A stretch of 64,000 nt of DNA from Hahnella aquatica (GTDB taxonomy: Bacteria > Pseudomonadota > Gammaproteobacteria > Burkholderiales > Burkholderiaceae_A). The position numbers and the translations under genes are program-made. The notes under the pieces are model-generated. The model was not told where the DNA came from. It saw only the letters and a program-made list of their open reading frames with translations, and did no database searches. The stretch lies in assembly GCA_965194505.1 (NCBI GenBank), contig OZ239144.1, forward strand, positions 248,001 to 312,000, in the 5' to 3' direction. This document shows positions 27,525 through 36,512 of the stretch, one piece after another; the first letter of the stretch is position 1; every line of letters begins with the position of its first letter.

Positions 27525-28691
27525 ATGAGGTTTAATGCTCTATCGGGCATTACCGCCGCTGCGCTCGCAATAGCACCCGTACTTCCAAATCCGATAGCGA
27601 AAGTAATGGTGGCAATTGGAATCTTCAGTCTTATTTCACAGTATGTCATCATAGAAGTAAAATTTAGACTTCTTTGGTCATTTATAGTCGTTATCCTTCT
27701 TGTCCCGGGCTTTACCCAGGCACTTTTGTTCTCACCGAGTGATGCCATACGATTTGTTTATATTATTATCGCGTTGCTAGTTTATAGTAGTAATCGCATT
27801 CTATTCGACTATCGAACTTTAAAATACTTGTCTGGATTATGTATTATCTACTTGGTATCAACACAAATACTCTTAGCCCTTGGGGTAACATCAGTTACTG
27901 CGTTCAGGGATACCTATTATCCATTAGCTGATAACCCGTGGAACTATGGCATAATAGAGAAAGTAAGCTTTGAATACCGATATTTTAGAGCTGGTGGCCT
28001 ATTTTACAACCCCAACGTACTCGGACTCATTCTGCTCCTATATGGATTTATCTACGTCTACACCTCAATACTTTCGTGCCTTAATTCAAAGACAGCACGC
28101 CCGCCAATCGTTATAAAAAGACGGTCATTGATCACTTTAATGGACCTGCTGGTGATAACAACATGTCTCCTCGGTAGTTATCTGACAGGCTCACGGACAG
28201 TGCTTTTGGGGTGCCTTGTGCTTATCTTCCTTGTTTTCTACTACAAAGCACTCCTTTATTGCACAGTCTCTCGAACAAGAATCTACCTTATTGTTGGAGT
28301 ACTGAGTGCGATAGGTATTATCGCAATGTTGTTCATATTCGAAGAAGCGTTCTTCGTTGAAGACGGAAGCGTTTCGATTAAGTTCTCTATTCTTTTCGAG
28401 CATTTAAAAGCGCAGTCTCTTTTTGGACTTCTATTCGGAGGATCCTTCGATATCCAATTTGACGCGGAGATTGGATACTGGGTTGGCGCCGCAGGCCTCT
28501 TGGGTGCAACATCTATTTTCCTCTTTCTCCTAGTCATAGGCCTACGGTCCTTAATTTTTCTACCAATAACAATGATGTACCTTACAACAAGTGTGGGAAA
28601 CTCAGTTTTATATGGCCTTTTAACCGGCGTTTTGATGTTGTTGGTTATCATGGCTGGATTTAATATGAAAACTGTTTATTCAAATGAATAG
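27525..28691 (+). CDS. O-antigen polymerase/ligase-like membrane protein (Wzy-like)
   Basis: A 388-residue integral membrane protein with about ten hydrophobic segments and a larger loop around residues 125-155 (YYPLADNPWNYGI, FRAGGLFYNPNVLG). The F-RAGGLF-NPN pattern before a membrane helix, and TGSRT in the following loop, are typical of Wzy polymerases and O-antigen ligases. As the only such protein in the window it most likely polymerises the repeat. A PglL/WaaL role cannot be excluded. Confidence 0.72.
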   Translation: MRFNALSGITAAALAIAPVLPNPIAKVMVAIGIFSLISQYVIIEVKFRLLWSFIVVILLVPGFTQALLFSPSDAIRFVYIIIALLVYSSNRILFDYRTLKYLSGLCIIYLVSTQILLALGVTSVTAFRDTYYPLADNPWNYGIIEKVSFEYRYFRAGGLFYNPNVLGLILLLYGFIYVYTSILSCLNSKTARPPIVIKRRSLITLMDLLVITTCLLGSYLTGSRTVLLGCLVLIFLVFYYKALLYCTVSRTRIYLIVGVLSAIGIIAMLFIFEEAFFVEDGSVSIKFSILFEHLKAQSLFGLLFGGSFDIQFDAEIGYWVGAAGLLGATSIFLFLLVIGLRSLIFLPITMMYLTTSVGNSVLYGLLTGVLMLLVIMAGFNMKTVYSNE

Positions 28692-29051
28692 TTGAGCCTG
28701 CTCCCCGTGGTCGTGCCTCTTTGAATGGCCAGCTTATTGTTTAAAGAGATTGCAGATTAATATTATAATTATCAAATAAAGCGTAGAGTCATCCGTCCCA
28801 AGATAAATCGACATAATATATACTAATATGCTAAGTTTTATGCAACTGCTACCTTCCGTTTCGGTGGGGAATAGATATATTACTGACGTTTGTCGCATCG
28901 GGTTACTGAAACTCTAAGTTGTTTATATGAATCTTATCCTTTAGCTGTTGGCAGAAAGAATTTGACATACTTCTGGGGTTCAAAAGATGTAACCCTGCTG
29001 TCCTTCTATCAGTGCTAGCACGTCTCCAATGGGTCCCCCGAAATTAAGATA
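28692..29051. other. AT-rich intergenic stretch without recognisable content
   Basis: There are 360 bases between the polymerase and the next transferase. No family-bearing frame, IS similarity or confident promoter was found. Confidence 0.4.
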
Positions 29052-30260
29052 ATGACTGAATTTCCCGCTCTAGGTTCAACTGGTGGATATATACTGTGGC
29101 TTGGAGTGGGTGAACTTTCCAATCCAAATGGTGATTCTAGCAACGCAGCAGCATCATTCTGGCAGCGACAGTTTATTGAGAGTCTTTCGAGCTTAGGACG
29201 TTCCGTAGTCGTAGTATCACACGTAGTAAGGCCAAGATGGCCGAAGTCAGACCTATTTGTCAAAGGTAGTCACACACACTGCAATGCAAATTCCTTCTAC
29301 CAAGTTAGTTATTTAAATTTCATCCTGCCCCGGACAAAAAATAACTCGCTTGTTAATGGATATCTTGAGGTGGTTAACGATATCATTAGGGATAGGGGCG
29401 CGCCAAAGTTGATTATCTGTTATAACTTGTTTCCCCATACACTATCCATATTACAAAATGTTGACCAGTTAGCTCCAAATGGAGCTATCCTTATAATGGC
29501 CGATAGGCCGCATCCCAGCCTATTTCCAGTAGGACAAGACTACTCTAAGATTTATCGGAGTTTCTTCGGTGTCGCATTCTTATCTTGGGCGGATTATAAA
29601 GTCTTCGTCCTTGATGAGAGTATTAATGCGATCCACTTCGAGGGTGGGATAAAGGAAGTCCTGCCGATTAACGCAGAAGGATATGTTGCAATTGATACCT
29701 CCATGGCGACACGGTACGATGGGGGCAGTACGGTCGTTATGTTCTGTGGGTCTGCCGGTGACCATGCGGGGTTATCTATTTTTTTGGCAAGCGCAAGTTT
29801 TATAAATACAAAGAATGTTGAGTTTTGGATTGCAGGCGGATGGAATGGGAATCTGAACGCTATCCGCTCCGGATCTGTTAAGGTGAGGAAATTAGGATTT
29901 TTGTCGGAAGATAAATTAGAATATTATCTTTCTAGATCCGATATCTTCGTAAATACAAATCTAAGTACTGCATCCCAAAATAAGCATAACTTTCCGTCAA
30001 AATTACTAAGATATCTTTCGTTTAAGAAACCTATCATTAGTACTTGGACGGAAGGGCTTCCGCCGTACTATCGCGGTATGATCAATGTCGTAGACTCGGA
30101 CTCACCTGAAAAGCTAGCAGAAATGATTGATTATATCGCAAAAAGACCTAAGGATGGGTTGGCGCCGTGTAGGCGAAATCTAGCTTCCTTCGTTGATAAC
30201 CATTATTGGAAACGTCGCGTCGAATTTTTTTTGAGCTGGGGATTTTCGTCCTCAAGATAA
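29052..30260 (+). CDS. Glycosyltransferase, GT-B fold (GT4-like)
   Basis: A 402-residue cytoplasmic protein. The N-terminal half begins with a glycine-rich strand-loop (LWLGVGELSNPNGDSS). The C-terminal half has the Rossmann-like VEFWIAGGWNGN, VRKLGFLSEDKLEYYLSRSDIFVN and SKLLRYLSFKKPIISTWTEG, matching the GT4 pattern G(F)...L...Y..adif v.p....kl.eyla.gkPvi. Donor and acceptor unknown. It stands alone with gaps on both sides. Confidence 0.7.
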   Translation: MTEFPALGSTGGYILWLGVGELSNPNGDSSNAAASFWQRQFIESLSSLGRSVVVVSHVVRPRWPKSDLFVKGSHTHCNANSFYQVSYLNFILPRTKNNSLVNGYLEVVNDIIRDRGAPKLIICYNLFPHTLSILQNVDQLAPNGAILIMADRPHPSLFPVGQDYSKIYRSFFGVAFLSWADYKVFVLDESINAIHFEGGIKEVLPINAEGYVAIDTSMATRYDGGSTVVMFCGSAGDHAGLSIFLASASFINTKNVEFWIAGGWNGNLNAIRSGSVKVRKLGFLSEDKLEYYLSRSDIFVNTNLSTASQNKHNFPSKLLRYLSFKKPIISTWTEGLPPYYRGMINVVDSDSPEKLAEMIDYIAKRPKDGLAPCRRNLASFVDNHYWKRRVEFFLSWGFSSSR

Positions 30261-30342
30261 GAAAAAGCTCTTTTATAAAAATTGATGGGTAAGCAACGCA
30301 ATATAATTTTATTCAACTATTTAGGTTGACTCCCGCCAGTAA

Positions 30343-31494
30343 ATGGATCCATCAAAATTGAATCAAGTTCGTGTTCATATAATAACACCCCATCCTGCCC
30401 CATATCGTGACCCTTTATTTAGACTGTTGCACGAGCGGGGGTTTGACATTGAGGTGGCATTCTACTTCAATAGCGATCCTGGTCATCATGAGTGGAAGTG
30501 GAAGCCGCTTGTCTATCCATCATGGACGTCTAATCGAAGACTAAGCATTCTAACGTATAATTTTCCCCTTCATCTTGATATATTATCGTGGGTAATCATT
30601 TCAAAATATGATGCTTTAGTCGTTTCCGGCTATGATAAGCCCACATCATGGCTTGCGATCCTTTTCGCAAAGTTACGGTTGAAAAAGGTTGTAATGGCGC
30701 TTGATACTGTCATGAATCCCGAACAAGTCGGGGCACTTCGAAAGGCTAAGGATTTATTCAAGAATTTGTTGATAGGAAGTTGTGATCTCTACTGGGTTCC
30801 TGGCCGTGCTTCTATAGATTACCTGTCTAGCCTGGGTATCCCGGAGGAGAGAATTTTTTGCGGGCTGTATTGTCTTGATCCGCCGTCTCAAAGGCAGTAT
30901 TCGGATTCTGCTGCTTTGCGTCGACGTAAGCTTAGGTCAAGGTTGGGGATCGCGGATGATGCTATCGTTTTTCTGTTCGTTGGAAAATTGACGCAGGCTA
31001 GGAGAGTTGACCTGCTCCTCGACAGCTGGAGCTCAATTGGCGGTGATGTTAAGCGATATTTGGTAGTAGTCGGCGATGGCCCCTGCTTCGAAATTTTGAG
31101 TAAAAGGAAAAAGAACTTAAAACTAGTTAACGTTTATTTCTTCGGCGCAGTAGCGTACGCTCGACTACCAGAGGTCTATCAGGCGAGTGACATCTATGTC
31201 CACCCAGGTACAGAGCCATACTCAACCGCACTCGAGCGGGCGGCTTTGGAAGGGCTCGCTATTGTGTCTAACCATAATGTCGGCTACGTTAGCGACCTCC
31301 TAAGTCGAGGTGCGGTTCCTTATCTTTTTCATCCCGGAGATGTCGTTGACCTCACCCTTAAGATCGAATTGGCAATCTCTGAATGGCCCCTTTCCGAGGC
31401 GCTAAGAGGAAGTATCAGAGTCGCGGCACACCAGCGCAACCCTGATTGGGCAGTCTCTCAATTTTCAAGAATGTTGAGTCGGGTAGTACGATGA
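30343..31494 (+). CDS. Glycosyltransferase family 4
   Basis: A 383-residue GT-B transferase. The N-terminus has VHIITPHPAPYRDPLFRLL; the donor domain has IVFLFVGKLTQARRVDLLLDSW near residue 210, VVVGDGP, VYFFGAVAYARLPEVYQASDIYVHPG and STALERAALEGLAIVSNHNVGYV with the GT4 glutamates. AT-rich. The HPAPYR start is common among transferases acting on lipid-linked sugars. Sugar specificity unknown. Confidence 0.82.
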   Translation: MDPSKLNQVRVHIITPHPAPYRDPLFRLLHERGFDIEVAFYFNSDPGHHEWKWKPLVYPSWTSNRRLSILTYNFPLHLDILSWVIISKYDALVVSGYDKPTSWLAILFAKLRLKKVVMALDTVMNPEQVGALRKAKDLFKNLLIGSCDLYWVPGRASIDYLSSLGIPEERIFCGLYCLDPPSQRQYSDSAALRRRKLRSRLGIADDAIVFLFVGKLTQARRVDLLLDSWSSIGGDVKRYLVVVGDGPCFEILSKRKKNLKLVNVYFFGAVAYARLPEVYQASDIYVHPGTEPYSTALERAALEGLAIVSNHNVGYVSDLLSRGAVPYLFHPGDVVDLTLKIELAISEWPLSEALRGSIRVAAHQRNPDWAVSQFSRMLSRVVR

Positions 31495-31555
31495 GTTACT
31501 CTCTTTTGTAATAAAGGGAAAATTCTCTAATTCAAATTGACATAGGGCAAGTAAT

Positions 31556-32278
31556 GTGAAGATCGAGTCAATATACCTTAACGGGACTTACCACCAGCAC
31601 CATCCAAGTTGGGATGAGGAAGATGGGGCGTGGAAAGCAAGAAATGTCAAGAGGCTTTTTGAGAGAAACGGTTTAAATCCGCGTACACTCATAGACGTTG
31701 GATGCGGTGCTGGAGGGGTCTTAGCAGAATTGTCTAATTATGATCCAGGCCTCTCCTTAGTCGGTTACGATGTATCCCCACAGTTGAAAGACTTTTGGCA
31801 CTCAAAGCCGTCGCATATAGAGTTTTTCTTGGCAGACTTCGCCACGCACAACAGGAGAGGTTATGACGCTCTGTTAATGCTAGATGTTTTTGAGCACGTT
31901 AGGGATCCGGCGACTTTTCTTGAGACCGCTCGCGGGCACGCAGAATACTATGTGTTCCACGTGCCACTTGATTTAAGTGCGCAAACAATAATTCGAGGAG
32001 CTCCACTCCGATCTGCGAGGAAGAATCTCGGCCATTTATCGTTTTACACAATGGATACTGCTTTAATGTTACTTGAGGATTGTGGTTATGATATTATCGA
32101 TTGGTACTATACGGATGCGCACAAACTAAGCAGGGGGAAAAACGTGTTCTCCAGGTTAGCGAGTTTGCTTAGGGTAATTCTTCAAACATCCGAATCCGAC
32201 CTCATGGTGCGTATCTTTGGTGGTCAGACGATAATGGTCCTCTGTAAACAATCACACAATTCCCGAGGTGAAAGCTAG
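31556..32278 (+). CDS. Class I SAM-dependent methyltransferase
   Basis: A 240-residue protein starting at GTG 31556. It contains LIDVGCGAGGVLAEL (SAM loop near residue 46), LVGYDVSP and LMLDVFEHVRDPATFL, the usual Methyltransf_11/12 motifs. The C-terminal part has a possible amphipathic segment. Probably modifies a sugar or the lipid-linked chain end. It lies between two GT4 genes on the same strand. Confidence 0.8.
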   Translation: MKIESIYLNGTYHQHHPSWDEEDGAWKARNVKRLFERNGLNPRTLIDVGCGAGGVLAELSNYDPGLSLVGYDVSPQLKDFWHSKPSHIEFFLADFATHNRRGYDALLMLDVFEHVRDPATFLETARGHAEYYVFHVPLDLSAQTIIRGAPLRSARKNLGHLSFYTMDTALMLLEDCGYDIIDWYYTDAHKLSRGKNVFSRLASLLRVILQTSESDLMVRIFGGQTIMVLCKQSHNSRGES

Positions 32279-32449
32279 CGAAAGTTATACTGTGGAGCGA
32301 GGTATTAAGACTCACTGAAAGAGTATGCCTGTTGTTAGTACTTGTCGAAGTGCCTATAAATTATTGTATTCTTACATGGTGCACAAGAACGACATTTATA
32401 ATAGATTTTCGTGGTTGTTTAAATCGGTGTTTAATCTCGAAATAAGACC

Positions 32450-33607
32450 TTGCTGAAGCCGAAAGTCCTAATATTCATTGCATATTTTTACCCAGGGTAT
32501 AAAGCGGGTGGTGCGCTAAGGTCCTCGATAAATCTTGTCAATCTAATCGCTCGGGACCGGGATGTTTATGTGGTTACGTCTGATCGGGACGTGGGAGATA
32601 AGTTCCCCTACTCTGACGTTAGAGCGAATCATTGGATGGCCGTAGGCGAATCGCAGGTACTGTACCTGAAGGTTTCCCCCCTTTCTGTACTTTACCTTTT
32701 CCGTCATTTAAGGTCCTGCGATTTTGATGTTATCTATCTCAATAGTTTTTTCAATTTTCACTTTTCGATAGTTCCTCTCCTTTTTAGGTTTATTGGGCTC
32801 TTAAAGGGATCTAAGTGTGTACTAGGGCCAAGAGGTGAGTTTGATCCCGCCGCACTAGCCGTTGGAAGGCTTAAAAAAATCTCTTATCTTTTTATTGTAA
32901 AAGTTCTGGGTTTGCATAAGGGACTTGTTTGGCATGCGAGCACTCAGTTAGAACTAGACCATATAAAAAAAGTATTCGTAGATAGCAGTACTATTTCTGA
33001 AGTGATACCTGATCCCCTATTTTTTCGGGAGAAGGTTGGCTCGGTTAATGCTGTACTGAAAGATGGTAGTGGAACTTTCAGGATAATATTTCTATCCCGT
33101 ATTCACCCCAATAAAAATCTTCTTTTTCTTCTTGATGCTTTATCTCGCATAAGACAGCTTAATATAGTTCTTAATATCTATGGCCCTATTGAGGATGATA
33201 TGTATTGGTCTTCTTGTCTGAAGCTTTTAAAGGGGCTCAGTCATAACATGACCGTACGCTATCGAGGCACTTTAAGGTACGACGAAGTGTGCCTCGCTTT
33301 TGAGGGGCATCACCTTTTCTGTTTTCCGACACTGTGCGAGAACTTTGGGCATGTTATCTTTGAATCTCTAAGCGTAGGCACGCCAGTACTGTTGAGCGAC
33401 AAGACACCATGGACCGCTTCGGCAATCAGGTCTAAGGGCGGTCTCGTCGTGAGGGGGTTGGACAGTAATGCATGGGCACACTGCATCGAGAGTTGGGCGG
33501 CGATGGATGTTGATGAATACATGTCACGCAGAGTGGCAGCAAGGGATCTCTATGATTCATTAGCGGCACCGTCGATGTTGGGGCGATATTTGTCATTGTT
33601 GAGATAG
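32450..33607 (+). CDS. Glycosyltransferase family 4
   Basis: A 385-residue GT-B transferase with TTG start at 32450 (LKPKVLIFIAYFYPGYKAGG). The segments VLGPRGEFDPAAL, FRIIFLSRIHPNKNLLFLLDAL, LNIYGPIED and HHLFCFPTLCENFGHVIFESLSVGTPVLLSDKTPW carry the GT4 E-x7-E motif. The N-terminal acceptor half contains the GG motif for membrane-associated lipid acceptors. AT-rich codon use. Confidence 0.82.
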   Translation: MLKPKVLIFIAYFYPGYKAGGALRSSINLVNLIARDRDVYVVTSDRDVGDKFPYSDVRANHWMAVGESQVLYLKVSPLSVLYLFRHLRSCDFDVIYLNSFFNFHFSIVPLLFRFIGLLKGSKCVLGPRGEFDPAALAVGRLKKISYLFIVKVLGLHKGLVWHASTQLELDHIKKVFVDSSTISEVIPDPLFFREKVGSVNAVLKDGSGTFRIIFLSRIHPNKNLLFLLDALSRIRQLNIVLNIYGPIEDDMYWSSCLKLLKGLSHNMTVRYRGTLRYDEVCLAFEGHHLFCFPTLCENFGHVIFESLSVGTPVLLSDKTPWTASAIRSKGGLVVRGLDSNAWAHCIESWAAMDVDEYMSRRVAARDLYDSLAAPSMLGRYLSLLR

Positions 33608-33648
33608 TTATGTTCATTATTGTTCGCGCGCTGGTTGGAAATCTATAG

Positions 33649-35628
33649 ATGTGTGGCATTGCGGGTTATTTTAGAAGTGTCAACTCTAAACAATTGTCTT
33701 TTCAGCAAGAGTCACTAAGGAGAATTCTTCGGCACCGCGGTCCTGACGATCTTGGATCATTTTGGCATCCCGATTTTGGCGTCGCTCTATTGCACACTCG
33801 GCTAGCGATTCAGGATCTGTCGGCATCGGGTCACCAGCCCATGCTCAGTAGTGATGGCAAGGTGGCGTTAGTGTTTAACGGTGAGATTTATAACTTTCGA
33901 GAGCTTCGGCTTGAACTTCAGGCCAAAGGTCATAGTTTCCTTGGGGATTCAGATACCGAGGTGCTTCTACGTCTATATCTGGACAATCGCCATCTCTCAA
34001 ATCGTCCGTTTGAGTTTCTAACTCGATTAAACGGGATGTTCGCTTTTGCGATATGGGATGCGGACCTCAAGAGGTTGTTCTTAATCAGAGATGCTTATGG
34101 AATCAAGCCTGTCTACTATTCAGCCCACGAAACTGGATTATTATTTGCGAGCGAACTGAAGGCTTTGCGACCGTGTAGCTCACAAGGTCCAGAGCTGGAT
34201 TTTGTTGCGCTGAATCGTTATTCTTCTTTTTTGTGGTGTCCTGGACATCAAACTCCGTTCCGGTGCATCAAGAAACTCAATCCCGGTGAGATGCTAGTGG
34301 TGGAAAAGGGCGTCATTGTGGAACGAAACGAGTGGTTTAGCGTTCCACGGGCATCACTACTAAGATCGCCTATCGGTTCCCTTTCTATGACTGAAGATGT
34401 AGCAATATCTGGAACCAAGAATTTCCTCCGCCGGGCTGTTCACCGACAAATGATGGCCGATGTCCAGGTAGGAGCGTTCCTCTCTGGGGGGCTTGATTCA
34501 AGCAGCGTTGTCGCCTTTGCTCGCCAACAAAACCCTGATATTCGATGTTTCACAATCGAGGCAGTGGGTGCCACTGAAGAGGGAATGACCGGTGACCTTC
34601 CCTATGCAACGCAGGTAGCCAAGCACTTGCAGGTTCCCTTGGAAGTGGTGCGAATCGACGCTTCCCGCATGGCCTATGATCTGCCTGCAATGGTCGCCCA
34701 GTGTGATGAACCCTTGGCAGACCCAGCGCCCCTAAATGTTCTCTACATCAGCCGCCTCGCCCGCGAGCAGGGAATAAAGGTCTTGCTCTCTGGCGCTGGG
34801 GGCGATGACCTTTTTACCGGCTATCGGCGCCACCGAGCGTTAATGGCTGAAAAGTATTGGTCTTGGCTGCCACAGGCTGCCCGATTAGGATTAGAGCGAT
34901 TAACCAGCAGCCTGGATACAACTAGGCCCTTAGGGCGCCGCCTGCGCAAGCTATTTAATGGCGCAGGTTTGGAGGGTGATGAACGGCTGCTGAACTACTT
35001 TCGATGGGTCGATCAGGCGGACTTAACCGCGCTCTACAGCGCGGATTTTAAAACCGCCTTGGGCAATAGCCGGGCAGAGGAGCCCATGTTGGATTTTCTG
35101 GCCGCACTCCCGCCCGAAACACATCGGCTGGAGCGCATGCTCGCGCTTGAGCAGCGGTTCTTTCTCACAGACCACAACTTGCTCTACACCGACAAAATGT
35201 CTATGGCGGTTGGGGTAGAGGTGCGCGTGCCGTTTTTAGATCTTGATCTGGTGCAATTCGCGGCAACCATACCCGTGCGGTTCAAGCAGCGGGGGTCTGA
35301 AGGCAAGTGGGTACTAAAGAAGGCCATGGAACCCTATTTGCCAAGGGAGGTTATCTACCGTCCCAAGTCTGGCTTTGGTGCTCCCTTACGCCGTTGGATG
35401 CGGGTAGAGCTTCGGGAGCTCTTGGGCGATGTTCTGGGCGAAAGCAGCCTGCGAAACCGTGGGCTGTTTCACCCCGTTGCGGTGCAAAACCTAATTCGTG
35501 CCAATGATCAGGGCAAGGTCGACGCAAGCTATACGCTGCTATCGCTGATGTGCATTGAGCTCTGGTGCCGGCATTTTATCGACCGCCCCAGTGCACCTGT
35601 GCCTGAGTTTTCTAAGGCGGTGGCGTGA
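33649..35628 (+). CDS. asnB: Asparagine synthase, glutamine-hydrolysing (AsnB type)
   Basis: A 659-residue protein. The start is fixed by Cys2 (MCGIAGYF), the glutaminase nucleophile after Met removal; RHRGPDD, VFNGEIYNFREL and GDSDTEVLL complete the class II amidotransferase domain. The synthetase domain has the PP-loop FLSGGLDSSSVVAFA near residue 283, ALEQRFFLTDHNLLYTDKMSMA and VRVPFLD. In polysaccharide loci such enzymes often amidate a uronic acid, which would fit the UDP-HexNAc uronate route here. Base composition changes from AT-rich to GC-rich near 34.5-34.6 kb, inside the gene. Its stop overlaps the next start. Confidence 0.9.
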   Translation: MCGIAGYFRSVNSKQLSFQQESLRRILRHRGPDDLGSFWHPDFGVALLHTRLAIQDLSASGHQPMLSSDGKVALVFNGEIYNFRELRLELQAKGHSFLGDSDTEVLLRLYLDNRHLSNRPFEFLTRLNGMFAFAIWDADLKRLFLIRDAYGIKPVYYSAHETGLLFASELKALRPCSSQGPELDFVALNRYSSFLWCPGHQTPFRCIKKLNPGEMLVVEKGVIVERNEWFSVPRASLLRSPIGSLSMTEDVAISGTKNFLRRAVHRQMMADVQVGAFLSGGLDSSSVVAFARQQNPDIRCFTIEAVGATEEGMTGDLPYATQVAKHLQVPLEVVRIDASRMAYDLPAMVAQCDEPLADPAPLNVLYISRLAREQGIKVLLSGAGGDDLFTGYRRHRALMAEKYWSWLPQAARLGLERLTSSLDTTRPLGRRLRKLFNGAGLEGDERLLNYFRWVDQADLTALYSADFKTALGNSRAEEPMLDFLAALPPETHRLERMLALEQRFFLTDHNLLYTDKMSMAVGVEVRVPFLDLDLVQFAATIPVRFKQRGSEGKWVLKKAMEPYLPREVIYRPKSGFGAPLRRWMRVELRELLGDVLGESSLRNRGLFHPVAVQNLIRANDQGKVDASYTLLSLMCIELWCRHFIDRPSAPVPEFSKAVA

Positions 35629-36431
35629 CTACAAAATTGCAAGTGCATGACTTCTGGAACGAAGCTTCGTGTGGCGAAGACCTTTACCTTACGACTAATG
35701 ATAAAGCGGGCTATTCGGCTCAATCGGCTGAGCGCTATCGCCTTGAGCCCTTCATTCTGACATTCGCAGACTTTGAATCGGCAAAAGACATGAAGGTGTT
35801 GGAGATAGGTGTTGGTCTAGGTGCGGATCATCAGCGATTTGCTGAGGCTGAAGCAGACCTTCATGGAATTGACTTGACCGAGCGGGCCGTGGAGCACACG
35901 AGGCAAAGGCTAAAGCTCTTTGGTCTCTCATCGCACTTAGCGGTTGGCGACGCCGAAAATCTGGACTTTGAAAATGAAACCTTTGATTGGGTCTACTCAT
36001 GGGGCGTCCTCCATCACAGCCCCAATACCTCGCTAGCAATTCAAGAGCTGTTTCGAGTATTAAAGAGGGGCGGGCGAGCCAAGGTCATGATGTACCACAA
36101 GTGGAGCATCGTCGGCGTGATGCTTTGGCTTCGCTACGCCTTGCTTGCCGGCAAACCTTGGCGCAGCTTGCGCAGTGTTTACGCTGAACATTTAGAGAGC
36201 CCGGGTACAAAGGCCTATTCAATCGCCGAGGCGCGGCAGTTGTTTGCCGAATTTACTGACGTTCGAATTTCCACTCCATTGGGTCATGGCGATCTACTCG
36301 AATCCGATGTTGGCCAGCGTCACCGTGGCCTGGCACTAACACTCGCCAAAAAGCTTTGGCCCCGTTGGTTTATTCGCCACTTCCTTCCCGGCGCTGGCCT
36401 GGGCATGATGATTGAGGCGAGGAAACCCTGA
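35625..36431 (+). CDS. Class I SAM-dependent methyltransferase
   Basis: A 268-residue protein starting at GTG 35625 within the asnB stop (GTGA). Motifs are MKVLEIGVGLGADHQRFA near residue 55, LHGIDLTERAVEHT, VGDAENLDFENETFDWVYSWGVLHHSPN and FRVLKRGGRAKVMMY, the Methyltransf_11 pattern. The later part has two hydrophobic stretches, seen in methyltransferases of EPS loci. Moderate GC. Confidence 0.88.
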   Translation: MTTKLQVHDFWNEASCGEDLYLTTNDKAGYSAQSAERYRLEPFILTFADFESAKDMKVLEIGVGLGADHQRFAEAEADLHGIDLTERAVEHTRQRLKLFGLSSHLAVGDAENLDFENETFDWVYSWGVLHHSPNTSLAIQELFRVLKRGGRAKVMMYHKWSIVGVMLWLRYALLAGKPWRSLRSVYAEHLESPGTKAYSIAEARQLFAEFTDVRISTPLGHGDLLESDVGQRHRGLALTLAKKLWPRWFIRHFLPGAGLGMMIEARKP

Positions 36432-36512
36432 TTCGGTGACAGTTTGCTAGTCACACTCAGTACTTTCTCCGGCGGACCTGTGCTTCTCCGCCTCAAAAGT
36501 TCGCCAACATAG

